A program made the translations under genes and the position numbers. A stretch of DNA of 64,000 bases from [Synechococcus] sp. NIES-970. Its GTDB lineage: Bacteria; Cyanobacteriota; Cyanobacteriia; Cyanobacteriales; MRBY01. The notes below the pieces were generated by a model that saw only the letters and a list, made by a program, of their open reading frames with translations, did no database searches and had not been told where the DNA came from. Below are positions 46,561 through 56,220 of this stretch, one piece after another; position 1 is the stretch's first letter; each line of letters opens with the position of its first letter. Location: contig AP017959.1 in assembly GCA_002356215.1 (NCBI GenBank), positions 2,620,195 through 2,684,194 of the forward strand, read 5' to 3'.

Positions 46561-47574
46561 TTAATCCAATAAATCACAAGCTTCGGCCTTGAGGTCCCGC
46601 TCCATGAGATTACTCACCGCTTCCGCCGGGGTGATTTTCCCCTTCAGCAGTCGATACACTTGGCGGGCGATGGGAATGGGGATTTGTTCCCGGTTGGCGA
46701 TCGCAATCAACACAGCAGTTGTATTAACCCCTTCGGCAGTGCTACCGAGCTCTTCTAAAATTTGTTCTAAATCTTTACCCTGAGCCAGACCATAACCCAC
46801 CCGATAGTTGCGGCTGAGGGGGCTGGTGCAGGTGGCGAGCATATCGCCTAAACCTGCTAAACCGAGGAAGGTTTCCGGTTGTGCCCCTAAGTGAGTGCCG
46901 ATGCGAATCATTTCTGGCAGAGCCCGTGTAATTAGGGCCGATTTGGCGTTGGTGCCGAGCTTGAGCCCTTCACAAACCCCCACAGCGATCGCCATCACAT
47001 TTTTCAACGTGCCCCCCAGTTCTGTCCCCAGAGGATCATTGTTGGTGTAAACCCGGAAGCAGTCAGAAGCAAAAACTGTTTGTACTGTTTCGGCGGCCTC
47101 AAGATCAGTGCTCGCAACCACGGTGGCGGCAGGGAGACCCGCTTCAATTTCCTTAGACAGGTTCGGCCCAGAGAGCACGACAACAGGATTTTCGGGGAAG
47201 GTTTCTTGCCAAATTTGAGACGGGGTACGGGTGGTTTTCGGGTCTAAGCCCTTGGTCGCCGTGACGATAATGGTTTCCTTGGGCAGGGAAAGATCCTTGA
47301 GTTGTTCCGCTACATCCGCCACCCCCTTCATAGAAATGGCTGAAATAATAATGTCGGCGCCAGCGATCGCCACCTGGAGCGAGAGTTCCCCTTGGCGAGA
47401 CCAGATCCGTAGCTCATGGTCATTAACAGCAGCTAGGGTAGCGAGGGCCGATCCCCAAGCGCCAGATCCCAACATTGCGATGGTTTTACGGTTTGTATTC
47501 ACAGAGTTCGGACGCCTCACAGGGACAACGGCATTTAAGGTCGGGGTTTCTTGGGGAGAAATTGTAGAAGTCAT
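46561..47574 (-). CDS. gpsA: NAD(P)-dependent glycerol-3-phosphate dehydrogenase
   Basis: A 337-residue enzyme that makes glycerol-3-phosphate from dihydroxyacetone phosphate. The Rossmann motif is LGSGAWGSALATL, followed by VVLSGPNLSKEI, the catalytic region LGGTLKNVMAIAVG with its lysine, and GLAGLGDMLATC. About 30 extra residues precede the Rossmann fold, and the loop after it is shorter than in E. coli, as usual in cyanobacteria. Here its product feeds both lipids and glucosylglycerol-phosphate synthesis by ggpS upstream. Confidence 0.93.
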   Translation of the reverse strand: MTSTISPQETPTLNAVVPVRRPNSVNTNRKTIAMLGSGAWGSALATLAAVNDHELRIWSRQGELSLQVAIAGADIIISAISMKGVADVAEQLKDLSLPKETIIVTATKGLDPKTTRTPSQIWQETFPENPVVVLSGPNLSKEIEAGLPAATVVASTDLEAAETVQTVFASDCFRVYTNNDPLGTELGGTLKNVMAIAVGVCEGLKLGTNAKSALITRALPEMIRIGTHLGAQPETFLGLAGLGDMLATCTSPLSRNYRVGYGLAQGKDLEQILEELGSTAEGVNTTAVLIAIANREQIPIPIARQVYRLLKGKITPAEAVSNLMERDLKAEACDLLD

Positions 47575-47699
47575 GGTGTCTGTTTATTTTCTCAAAAAAG
47601 TGATAGTCACAATGCAATCAAAAAGCGGAAATCTTGGGTGTTTAGCCCCTCAAACTGCACAGGGCTTTAGAAAAAGATTTTTCCAATTCAAGAATCAAT

Positions 47700-49400
47700 T
47701 CAGGAATAAACCTCTGCTTGTTGGCGATCGCCTTTGGGCTCGAGGCAATAGTCTGGTAAACAGTTTTGTTCGATAAAGGTCTTGTAGGCGGCCACTTGGC
47801 GATCGCCTTCGGTTTCGTCCCAACCGCAATGGGTTTGCAGGGTATCCACCAAAGCAGGTAAGGCGTCATAACCGTAGTTTGCCAGCATCGATAGGGTCGT
47901 CCGCCGCCGACAAATATCCTTCAGGGTCTGGGCCAGTTCAAAGCGCACCGCATAAACGGCCTGGGCCTTGATATCTGGTAAATAGGGAACCAGGCGATCG
48001 CCTAAATCAGGGGCGTCATCCACAAGGGTCAGCACAGCGGGAGCCTTGGCCCCATAGATCCGGAATAAATGCTGAATTGAAGCACGTTCTACGGTGCCGC
48101 TGTAGCGGTGGATCATTTTTTCAATGACCTGATCATCGGCGGCGATCGCCCCGGGCAGCAATTTTTTGCGGGTGGGACAAGGGGGGACAGGGCGATTTAA
48201 CTTGCGGTATACCAGATCCACCATTTCTTCGCCCACTTGCCGGTAGGTGGTGAGCTTACCGCCAATGAGAGAAATCAGGTTACTGACCCCTTCGCGGGTA
48301 TGGTCAAAGAGAATATGGCTGCGGGTGATGCTACCGGGATTTTTGTCCCCCACATAGGGCAGGGGCCGCACCCCAGAATAGGTAAATTTCACATCGGCCC
48401 GGGTCAGTTGGGCTGTGGGTAAAATGCGGTTGGTTTCCGCCAAAAGATAGTCAATTTCGTCATTGTTGGCCTTGACGTGGTCTAGGCTGCCAGAATATTT
48501 CAGATCTGTGGTGCCAATGAGATATTTACCCAGCCAGGGAATGATGAAGTAAGGGCGATTATCACTGGCCGCTTCCACGTAGAGGGCGGCCTGGGGCGCA
48601 CCGGGGAACGGATCCACCACAATATGACTGCCCTTTGTACCGCCCATCTTCGGGGTCCGGCCCACGGGTTTCGGTTGATTATTTTCCTGACCCAAGCGAC
48701 AGACTTCATCGACCCAGGGGCCGGAAGTATTGACCACAATGCTGGTCTGGGTCTGGACAGTGAAGGTTTCTCCGGTGAGCTGATCACGGCAGGCGATCGC
48801 CTGAATCTTTCCCGTATTGGTATCCCGTTCCAGGGTGGTGACAGCGGTGTAATTGAGCACCGTCGCCCCCGCTGCCTGGGCATCGAGGACATTTTCTAAA
48901 CAGAGCCGCTCAGCGTATTCCACCTGGCCATCGTAATATTGGGCCGCACCGACTAAATCAGGCGATCGCACGGTGCGGAATAGATTTTTAAATTTGCTGG
49001 CACTCAACATCCGGTGGGAAGGCACAGTTTTATCAAAACTGAGTATGTCATAGAGCAACATTCCCGCCTGGATCAGCCAGTAGCCGCGCGCTGCTCCCTT
49101 GTAGAGAGGAATCGTCATTTGCAGCGGTTGCACTAGGTGGGGCGCCGTGCGTAACAAGACTTCCCGCTCGTGCAAGGATTCCCGTACCAGATGAAATTCT
49201 AAATATTCCAAATAGCGCAGCCCCCCGTGGATCAACCGGGTAGACCAACTGGTGGTGCCGCTCGCAAAGTCATCTTTTTCGATGAGAAGCGTTTTGAGGC
49301 CCCGCAACGCGCCGTCCCGGGCGATCCCAGCACCATTGATGCCGCCACCAATAATAATCAGATCATAGGTTGTCTTTTGAATGGTTGAAAAATCTCGCAT
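47700..49400 (-). CDS. glpD: FAD-dependent glycerol-3-phosphate dehydrogenase
   Basis: A 566-residue membrane-associated flavoenzyme oxidising glycerol-3-phosphate to dihydroxyacetone phosphate and passing electrons to quinone. FAD motif DLIIIGGGINGAGIARDGALR, signature TSWSTRLIHGGLRYLEYLEF, and the C-terminal GlpD domain are visible. With glpK it recovers glycerol released from glucosylglycerol. It lies between gpsA and ggpS on the same strand. Confidence 0.95.
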   Translation of the reverse strand: MRDFSTIQKTTYDLIIIGGGINGAGIARDGALRGLKTLLIEKDDFASGTTSWSTRLIHGGLRYLEYLEFHLVRESLHEREVLLRTAPHLVQPLQMTIPLYKGAARGYWLIQAGMLLYDILSFDKTVPSHRMLSASKFKNLFRTVRSPDLVGAAQYYDGQVEYAERLCLENVLDAQAAGATVLNYTAVTTLERDTNTGKIQAIACRDQLTGETFTVQTQTSIVVNTSGPWVDEVCRLGQENNQPKPVGRTPKMGGTKGSHIVVDPFPGAPQAALYVEAASDNRPYFIIPWLGKYLIGTTDLKYSGSLDHVKANNDEIDYLLAETNRILPTAQLTRADVKFTYSGVRPLPYVGDKNPGSITRSHILFDHTREGVSNLISLIGGKLTTYRQVGEEMVDLVYRKLNRPVPPCPTRKKLLPGAIAADDQVIEKMIHRYSGTVERASIQHLFRIYGAKAPAVLTLVDDAPDLGDRLVPYLPDIKAQAVYAVRFELAQTLKDICRRRTTLSMLANYGYDALPALVDTLQTHCGWDETEGDRQVAAYKTFIEQNCLPDYCLEPKGDRQQAEVYS

Positions 49401-49546
49401 GAGTCACCGTTGGGAATCGGAGCAAAGGTTTGATCGATGTGGATTTTGGTTAGCCACTATTTTGGCGCTGCCTAGGCTGACCTAGGGGAAAACAGCTTTG
49501 GGCGATCGCCGCCGTTTTTCCCATAGCTCAACCCAGGCAATCCGCT

Positions 49547-51049
49547 TTACACGAGGGCCGGTTCTTTCCCAAGTACGGCCGCCGCCTTCGCTTCCCGGAA
49601 CATATGGTTTGCCCACTGCTGGACGTCATAGCGCTGAATGGCTTGGTACATTCCCTTCATCCGCCGTTGCTGTTCCTCAAGGGACATCGCTAGGGCTTCA
49701 TCGATAGATTCATCCATCCGCTTCGCCGCGTAAGGATTGGTCAGAATCGCATCAGGTAGTTCCACCGCCGACCCCGCAAATTCCGAAAGGATCAAAACCC
49801 CATCATTACAGCCATGGGCGACCACATATTCCTTCGCGACCAGATTTAGACCATCCCGTAGGGGCGTGATCCAGGCGATATCTGCTGCCCCAAAGAAACC
49901 CAGGAGTTCTTCGTAAGAAAGAGCACTGGTAAACAGGAGAATCGGTGTCCAGTTCAATTTTGCAAAGCGACCATTAATGCGTCCCACGAGTCGCTCGATT
50001 TCACTCTGGGCATTTTTATAAACCCGCATGCCCGAGGCTGCTTTTGCTGCGGCCACCACGAGATTCACCTTGGTTTGCAGTTCCGGGCGCCGTTCCAGTA
50101 GTCGTTCATAGCAGAGGAGCATTTCCTTGGTGCCTTTGACATAGTCCACCCGACCCGCCGAGATGATGAGCTTATTGCTGCCGAGTTCCTCGCGAATTTT
50201 GCGAATCCGTTCCTGGGTTTCGGCTTTTTCTACCTGGGCTCGGATTTGGGCCGGATTTGTTCCCACCGGAAAAGCGTCGAGGTTCACCAAGTGATCTTTG
50301 TAGCGCAGTTGGGTCGTGATCTCTGGCTCGGCGAGGGCTGTCCCCACCGCCGTAAACGCATTTTCATCCACAGGTACTTGCCGGGTAATTTCTACCTCTC
50401 GGAGGCTCCGGGCCACGGCGACGAAGTTTTGCACATAGCGGGGCAGATGGAAGCCGCAGAGATTGCAGCAGAGTAGACTATCCACGATCGCCTCACGCCA
50501 GGGCAGGATGTTGAAAATATCTACGCTGGGGAAAGGGGTGTGGTGAAAGAAAGCAATCTTGGCATTGGGCTTGCGTTGACGAATGAAATAGGGAGTCAGC
50601 CAGAGATTGTAATCATGGATCCAAAAGAGAGCGTCGTCATCGGCATTTTCGCAGGCAGCTTCGGCGAACAGCTCGTTGATTTGTTTGAAGTTCTCCCAAT
50701 CCGAAGAATCATAGGTAAATTGCCAGGGGAAAGAGTGCAGGATGGGCCAAAAAGCTTCCTTGGAAGTGATGTGATAAAAGTTTCTAACCTGGTCTGCCGA
50801 GAGGGGAATGCGGTGGACGACAGAATTTTCCTGGCCGGGGTAAGCCATTTTCGTCTGGAAAGTTTCCTGTTGCTTTTCGGCCACCTGCTTCCATGCGACC
50901 CAGGTACTGCGCTCTGCATTGGCAAAAAAGCTTTTGAGGGTCGGCATAATGCCATTGGGACTGGTTTTGTCACGGTAGAAGGTTCTGCCGTTTTCACGCA
51001 CCTCATCATAGGGCTCCCTATGGTAGAGAATGACGAGAGAAGCTTTCAT
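49547..51049 (-). CDS. ggpS: Glucosylglycerol-phosphate synthase
   Basis: A 500-residue GT20 (trehalose-phosphate-synthase-like) enzyme joining glucose from ADP-glucose to glycerol-3-phosphate. Visible: IFWIHDYNLWLTP-like region, AFFHHTPFPSVDIFNILPWR, SAGRVDYVKGTKEMLL and TPLRDGLNLVAKEYVVA. Together with stpA (57866) it makes the compatible solute glucosylglycerol. A strong ribosome site (GGAGG, six bases away) fixes ATG 51049. The promoter region is the 805-base gap shared with gghA. Confidence 0.95.
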   Translation of the reverse strand: MKASLVILYHREPYDEVRENGRTFYRDKTSPNGIMPTLKSFFANAERSTWVAWKQVAEKQQETFQTKMAYPGQENSVVHRIPLSADQVRNFYHITSKEAFWPILHSFPWQFTYDSSDWENFKQINELFAEAACENADDDALFWIHDYNLWLTPYFIRQRKPNAKIAFFHHTPFPSVDIFNILPWREAIVDSLLCCNLCGFHLPRYVQNFVAVARSLREVEITRQVPVDENAFTAVGTALAEPEITTQLRYKDHLVNLDAFPVGTNPAQIRAQVEKAETQERIRKIREELGSNKLIISAGRVDYVKGTKEMLLCYERLLERRPELQTKVNLVVAAAKAASGMRVYKNAQSEIERLVGRINGRFAKLNWTPILLFTSALSYEELLGFFGAADIAWITPLRDGLNLVAKEYVVAHGCNDGVLILSEFAGSAVELPDAILTNPYAAKRMDESIDEALAMSLEEQQRRMKGMYQAIQRYDVQQWANHMFREAKAAAVLGKEPALV

Positions 51050-51198
51050 TAAGACCTCCAGGGGTTGGAATTGAATCGATAAAACGTCGAAAAGAAACAT
51101 CGGTGGCCATTGCGCCTGACAGGGGGGCTATGGTTAACCCCGGGCCTACAACATGGTCAACATCGAGATGTATTACACAAGGCAAAAAGTACAAGGAT

Positions 51199-51210
51199 CT
51201 AGGTACCTAG
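51199..51210. promoter_or_regulatory. 12-base palindrome in the ggpS/gghA gap
   Basis: CTAGGTACCTAG is a perfect palindrome about 150 bases upstream of ggpS. The gap 51050-51854 otherwise holds a possible small gene (51438-51620) and HIP1 copies. The palindrome is a possible operator only. Confidence 0.3.
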
Positions 51211-51437
51211 GGGCAAAAAAATGTCGTTGAATTTTGCCGCCAAAAACTAGGTCAAAGATGCTTGAGTTTGTCCTGAAGATTTGGTTTCGTGATGCCAAAT
51301 AGAGGCTTCATTAACCTAGAAAAAATTCAAAATAGGCGAAAATGGCCAGAATATTCAGTTAGACACTTAGACATTATAGCATTTTTTCAGATTTGTGTTT
51401 TGTGGAATTTGATGATGGCTTGTCGTTGACAAAGGAA

Positions 51438-51620
51438 ATGTCTACTATGGTCAGAAGGCTTGATTTAGAAGCAAAGCTGGCAATCTTATATTTCGAAGAA
51501 AGTCAATTTTTGCCTGAAACTCTACTGTTTATCAGGGAATATTTATCTAAATCGAGTGATCAAAACAGCAGTATTTTGACAATACTGAGATGTTTTGGTG
51601 ACTCGATTAATGTTTTTTGA
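51438..51620 (+). CDS. Possible small protein (60 residues) between ggpS and gghA
   Basis: ATG 51438 opens 60 codons with a plausible helical, charged sequence (LDLEAKLAILYFEESQFLPE) and a hydrophobic end. I do not recognise it. In Synechocystis a small protein, GgpR, controls ggpS from an overlapping reading frame; this one is divergent from ggpS and shows no clear similarity I can see. It could be a chance frame. Confidence 0.35.
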   Translation: MSTMVRRLDLEAKLAILYFEESQFLPETLLFIREYLSKSSDQNSSILTILRCFGDSINVF

Positions 51621-51854
51621 GATAATGCTCTGGGGCGATCGCCTCCAAGTTTGCCGATAAAAAAATGCCCTAATCTTGTCAGCAATTCTTGATTATTCCA
51701 AATACGAGAAGCAAAAGACTTTAGATTTTCTGATGGTTTAGGGAATGGAGATGGACCAGTAGCGAAGGACCGCACCAGCGTGATCCTTGGGGGAAATCAG
51801 CCGGGGCCACAGTGCCTATTATTGTGACAGTTACATTGAAAGTATATTGAAAGC

Positions 51855-54398
51855 GTGAACAGGACATTTCAACAGCCCACTCTTATCGAAGCCGCCACCC
51901 AAACTTTGTTAGATTGGGCCGACCAGATCACCCATAGTGATGAAAGTTATTTTCACAAGGCACAGCGCCTCGCAAGGCGTCTCGGGGCCCACTACCGCAC
52001 AGACGGCCTCACGGAGGTCGGTTTCTGGACGCCGGAATTGACCGGGGAAGTGATCCAAACTAACCGTGATATTTTTCTGGAAGTATTTACGCCCCTAGAG
52101 CCAGTGGATTTTTCGGCGCCGACCCAGGCGATCCGCTGTCGTCGTGACTGCGTTGAACTGAAACAACAGGGAGAATTTTGCTGGGGGGTGATTGCAGGTC
52201 TGAGGCCAGGCGATCGCCAACAGTTGGGCTCCCTCTACTGGCTGCGCCATGTTGACCGAATCCAGGATAAACTCTCGACGATTCGGGATGTGCTCGCAGT
52301 GTCTTTACCCTATGGGGTCTTTGGCCCTGCGGAACTCTACGACCTCGACAACCTACAGCGGCAGCGGCCAGATTTAGGGTATTTTACCAACCATGCCACG
52401 GCCATTGATCCAGACCAAGCCCCCTGGGACCGCCCCTTGCTAGAAGATGCCGATGCAACCTTGCCCCGGGTACCGGCACCGACCAACATTTTGCAGGTGC
52501 ATCTCAAGACTGCTTCTCCGGAGGGAACCCTGGCCGGTTTAACGAAAATTTATCGGCGCCTCTCGGACAAATTAGCCACCGGGGAAACCCTCTCCCCAGC
52601 GGAACAAAACTATCTGGGCTACGACGCTCTACAATTGCTCCCCATCGAGCCCACCATTGAATATCGCCTTGAAGAGGACAATCGCCCCCACGAATTTTTT
52701 GCGATCGCCCCCAATGAAATCATTGAAATGGGCCACATCGAATCGGGCATTGAGATTGAAATTACTCTCCGGAAGCCAAAAACGCAAAATTGGGGCTATG
52801 ATGTGCCGATTTTGGGGTCAGCAGCGACAAATCCGACAATTCTCGACAGTTTGCGACCCGATGAACTCGTCGATTTCGTCAGTACCCTCCATAATTTTTC
52901 TACGGGGCCGATCCAAGTCATCTATGACCTCGTCTATGGCCACGCTGACAACCAAGCCCTGGAGTTGATCAACCCCCAATACCTCAAGGGGCCAAATATG
53001 TATGGCCAGGATCTGAACCACCAGATTCCCCAGGTGCGGGCAATTTTGCTGGAGTTGCAACGGCGGCGCATTAACTCCGGGGCCGATGGCATTCGCATCG
53101 ACGGGGGCCAGGATTTCCGCTTCTTCAATCCCCTCTCCGGGCGGGTAGAGCAGGATGATAATTACCTTTTGGCCATGAGTGATGTGGTGCAGGAAATTGG
53201 CCCGCACCAACGGCTTTTATTTACGATTTTTGAGGATGGTCGCCCCTGGCCCGATGACGGATGGGAACATACATCCACCTACCGGGATTTAGTGGAGCTC
53301 CGCCCTGAATCCTACCAGTGGGGACCATTGATTTTTGCCCACAATACGCCGACCCTCAAGGGGTTCTGGGATTACAAATGGAACCGGATTATTGAGGTGA
53401 TGTTCCAGGGCGATCGCTGGATTACCGGTTGCGCAAACCATGACACCGTGCGCCGGGGAAATCAGATTGATCCTGGAACCACGGATATTAACTGGCATCT
53501 AGGGGACACCCTCAATGAGGTGATTCTCAATGCCTACGATAACCCCGCCACCAGCCTCTGGGTCTATGGGTTTATGCCGGGGCTGCCGATGGATTTTATC
53601 AATGCTTTGATGCGATCGCCCTGGGGTTTTTTCCGCAACACCGACGAGCTCTATGGGGTGAAAGTGGCCGCTGAGGAGGTCAATTTCCTCGCCTGGCAGG
53701 TGACCCCGGAATTGTTTAATCGGCCCTGGGCCTTTACGGGTTTAAAGAAATTGGGTTTTACAGATCTAGACTTCCTGCAGGAGTTTATGGCGGCCCTCAA
53801 TGAAGCCCTGATCGCCACGGACTATGACCTGGAAAAAACAGCGCTCCTCTGTCAACGGTGCCTTGGCGATCGCGAAGGCGTTTGTGAAGTCAAACCCTTA
53901 AAAATCATTGGCGAGACAGAGCACCAAGCATTTCTGGATCACTTAACAGTGGCGAAACTGAAAACCATCGCCATGGCCTTTATGGAAGATGGCCACGAAG
54001 TTTGTCGGGTGTCCCACCACGGCGATCGCGTCGATCCAGCCCAGGCCGCCTTTAATCTCTCACTCCGGGACTATCGCCGCGCCCACCCCTGGCTCCGGCA
54101 CAATTTGCAGGAAGGCGATCGCTTTAATCGCCTCAGCAACGATGACCATACGATTTTCTACGGGTTGCGTACTGGCCCCCAGGCGGACGACCCTGAAGAA
54201 ATAGTGATGATTGCCCACATGGAAGGAGAACCCACCACCATTACTCCTGGTGACTGGCTCCAGCTAGACCTGGCCCAATGGCGAGTGGCGATCGCCTCTC
54301 CCGGTTTAGAAATCGCTGACGGAAAGGCAGGCCTACGCAGCTTTGCCCTCCACCAGGGTCAGGGGGTAATCCTTGAACGGCTGCCGTCTGAATCCTAG
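51855..54398 (+). CDS. gghA: Glucosylglycerol hydrolase-like GH13-type enzyme (GghA)
   Basis: An 847-residue glycoside hydrolase resembling Synechocystis Slr1670, needed to re-use glucosylglycerol. The middle has a GH13-like barrel: nucleophile region GADGIRIDGGQDF, acid/base region LFTIFEDGRPW, and transition-state Asp in GCANHDTVRR. It would split glucosylglycerol into glucose and glycerol. It is divergent from ggpS, so synthesis and breakdown can be controlled oppositely. The start is GTG 51855 without a strong ribosome site. The stop overlaps the convergent transporter by 4 bases. Confidence 0.82.
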   Translation: MNRTFQQPTLIEAATQTLLDWADQITHSDESYFHKAQRLARRLGAHYRTDGLTEVGFWTPELTGEVIQTNRDIFLEVFTPLEPVDFSAPTQAIRCRRDCVELKQQGEFCWGVIAGLRPGDRQQLGSLYWLRHVDRIQDKLSTIRDVLAVSLPYGVFGPAELYDLDNLQRQRPDLGYFTNHATAIDPDQAPWDRPLLEDADATLPRVPAPTNILQVHLKTASPEGTLAGLTKIYRRLSDKLATGETLSPAEQNYLGYDALQLLPIEPTIEYRLEEDNRPHEFFAIAPNEIIEMGHIESGIEIEITLRKPKTQNWGYDVPILGSAATNPTILDSLRPDELVDFVSTLHNFSTGPIQVIYDLVYGHADNQALELINPQYLKGPNMYGQDLNHQIPQVRAILLELQRRRINSGADGIRIDGGQDFRFFNPLSGRVEQDDNYLLAMSDVVQEIGPHQRLLFTIFEDGRPWPDDGWEHTSTYRDLVELRPESYQWGPLIFAHNTPTLKGFWDYKWNRIIEVMFQGDRWITGCANHDTVRRGNQIDPGTTDINWHLGDTLNEVILNAYDNPATSLWVYGFMPGLPMDFINALMRSPWGFFRNTDELYGVKVAAEEVNFLAWQVTPELFNRPWAFTGLKKLGFTDLDFLQEFMAALNEALIATDYDLEKTALLCQRCLGDREGVCEVKPLKIIGETEHQAFLDHLTVAKLKTIAMAFMEDGHEVCRVSHHGDRVDPAQAAFNLSLRDYRRAHPWLRHNLQEGDRFNRLSNDDHTIFYGLRTGPQADDPEEIVMIAHMEGEPTTITPGDWLQLDLAQWRVAIASPGLEIADGKAGLRSFALHQGQGVILERLPSES

Positions 54399-55837
54399 GG
54401 CTTTGTTTCAGTGGGAATCTGTTGGCGATCGCCCGCCTCGAGCTGGCGGCGAATTTCAGCATGGACAGTTGCCGTAATCGGGTAAAAATAAGCCAGGATC
54501 AAACCCCCCAACAGCAGCACTGTACCAAAGGGGCCAATCACTAAACGGATCACCCAGAGGGCCGAATCTGGTTGCACAGCAGGCGGGCTACCGGGGACTC
54601 GCTCAATGTAACCTGCCCAACTGAGCGCCTGACCGACAATGTAGATCCCAAAGGCGATCCCCAACTTTTGTAGCATCACCATAAACGCATAAAAAATTCC
54701 TTCCCGGCGCTGCCCCGTGCGTAGCTCATCGAGTTCGATCACATCCGGTAACATCGACCAGGGGATCAAATAGGCCGTCGATACCCCTAAGCCCGCCATA
54801 AAGCCGAGGCAAAACAACAAGCCCACCTGACCCGGTTGCAGGAAAAAGAGTCCCGCCTGGGCCACAACCCAAAGCCCGATCCCCAGGGCATAAACGGTGC
54901 GTTTTCCCCAACGGCGACTGAGGCGACTCCAGATAAATAGCATCCCCAAAGCTGTGCCCTGCACCACCAAGGCGAATTGGGTAAAAACAAAATCCGAAAG
55001 CCCCATCCAACTGACCACAAAATATTGCATCACCACCGCCGTCAGTTGCGCCCCCAGCCAGGAGCAAAGATAAATCCCCATGACCAACAAAAAAGGGCGA
55101 TTGCTAAAAATAATTTGCACCTGTTGCAACAGAGATAGGCGCGGTTGATAGCGCTGTTTGTGCTGCCGCCGATACTGTTCCATCAGTTGCACCCGCTGCC
55201 ATGTGCCCCGCACAGACCAATACATCGTCCCCAAGGCGATCGCCGCCGTGATCACTGCTAAAACCAGATACCGTTGGGCAATATCTGGAACGAGGCGAAA
55301 AATCCCCTGGGCCAAAGCCAAGGCGAGAATACTACTGCCGATCGCAAAGGTAAACCGAAAACCATTCAGCTGGGTGCGCTCGTTGTAATCAAAGGTGAGC
55401 TCTGGGGTCAGGGCCACATAGGGCAAAAAAATCACCGTGTAGGCCGTGTTAAAAATCAACGCCAGGGTTGCATAGTAAAAAAATAGGCCATCCGTCCCCA
55501 AATTCGGAATCATCCACATTGCGACAAAACACAGAGCAAAGGGCACCACCCCAAAGATCATCCAAGGGAACCGCCGGCCCCAGCGGGAATCGGTGTGGTC
55601 ACTGAGCCAGCCGACAATCGGGTCACTGATGGCGTCCATCACCTTACCCACCACCAGAATCAAGGCACTTTTATCAGCGGGCAAGCCGGCCACATCCGTA
55701 AAGAAAAACAGCACAAAAAAAACGAGGATGTTCCCCGTCATCGAAACGCCGACCGTGCCAGCACCATAGGCCATTTGTGTACTTGGGGTCAGGGCGGGCA
55801 ACTGAAAGGAAGTGGGAGACTGGGGCGCGTCGGACAT
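54395..55837 (-). CDS. GPH-family sugar/glycoside:cation symporter (MFS superfamily)
   Basis: A 480-residue protein with about twelve membrane segments. The N-terminal motif VVGKVMDAISDPIVGWLSDHT (D-x-x-x-D-P) and the conserved RRFPWMIFG are characteristic of glycoside-pentoside-hexuronide symporters. Its position among glucosylglycerol genes suggests it carries glucosylglycerol, glycerol or a related glycoside, which is inference. The classical GgtABCD system is not in this window. Confidence 0.85.
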   Translation of the reverse strand: MSDAPQSPTSFQLPALTPSTQMAYGAGTVGVSMTGNILVFFVLFFFTDVAGLPADKSALILVVGKVMDAISDPIVGWLSDHTDSRWGRRFPWMIFGVVPFALCFVAMWMIPNLGTDGLFFYYATLALIFNTAYTVIFLPYVALTPELTFDYNERTQLNGFRFTFAIGSSILALALAQGIFRLVPDIAQRYLVLAVITAAIALGTMYWSVRGTWQRVQLMEQYRRQHKQRYQPRLSLLQQVQIIFSNRPFLLVMGIYLCSWLGAQLTAVVMQYFVVSWMGLSDFVFTQFALVVQGTALGMLFIWSRLSRRWGKRTVYALGIGLWVVAQAGLFFLQPGQVGLLFCLGFMAGLGVSTAYLIPWSMLPDVIELDELRTGQRREGIFYAFMVMLQKLGIAFGIYIVGQALSWAGYIERVPGSPPAVQPDSALWVIRLVIGPFGTVLLLGGLILAYFYPITATVHAEIRRQLEAGDRQQIPTETKP

Positions 55838-56220
55838 GGGTATCTGGGGGCAAAGAGTACTATTATCCCCGGTTCAGTCGCCGGCGGGGGAAGATTGCTC
55901 GGCGTCATCTTTGTGTCAACTGACCATAAAGCCAGCCATAGTAAAATAGGTTTCAGCAACAAGCATCGGCCTATTGTGGCGGCGATTTTGCCCCTGGGAT
56001 CAGCTTGCCTTGGCAGCCCCAGACCATCAAAAAATAGTTGTTTTAGCGTTGGCGATCGCCTGACCGATGTTGTGTCATCCGCCCTCGCCCTTGTGGTGTT
56101 TAGGTGCAGCGATGCGGGCATAAAGGATTTGATTTTTTGTGTAGAAATTGCGGGAATATTTTTCCCCTGATGAGCAACAGCAATCCTGACCCGACCTGTA
56201 AAAATCAGTTTGAAGGAACA

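Noticed and set aside
51560-51775. Minus-strand 71-codon frame in the ggpS/gghA gap
   Set aside because: No recognisable motif and it crosses a HIP1 site and the opposite small frame; probably chance.
56104-56220. N-terminal extension of glpK
   Set aside because: The family starts at the ATG 56221 with a good ribosome site; the extension has no family counterpart.
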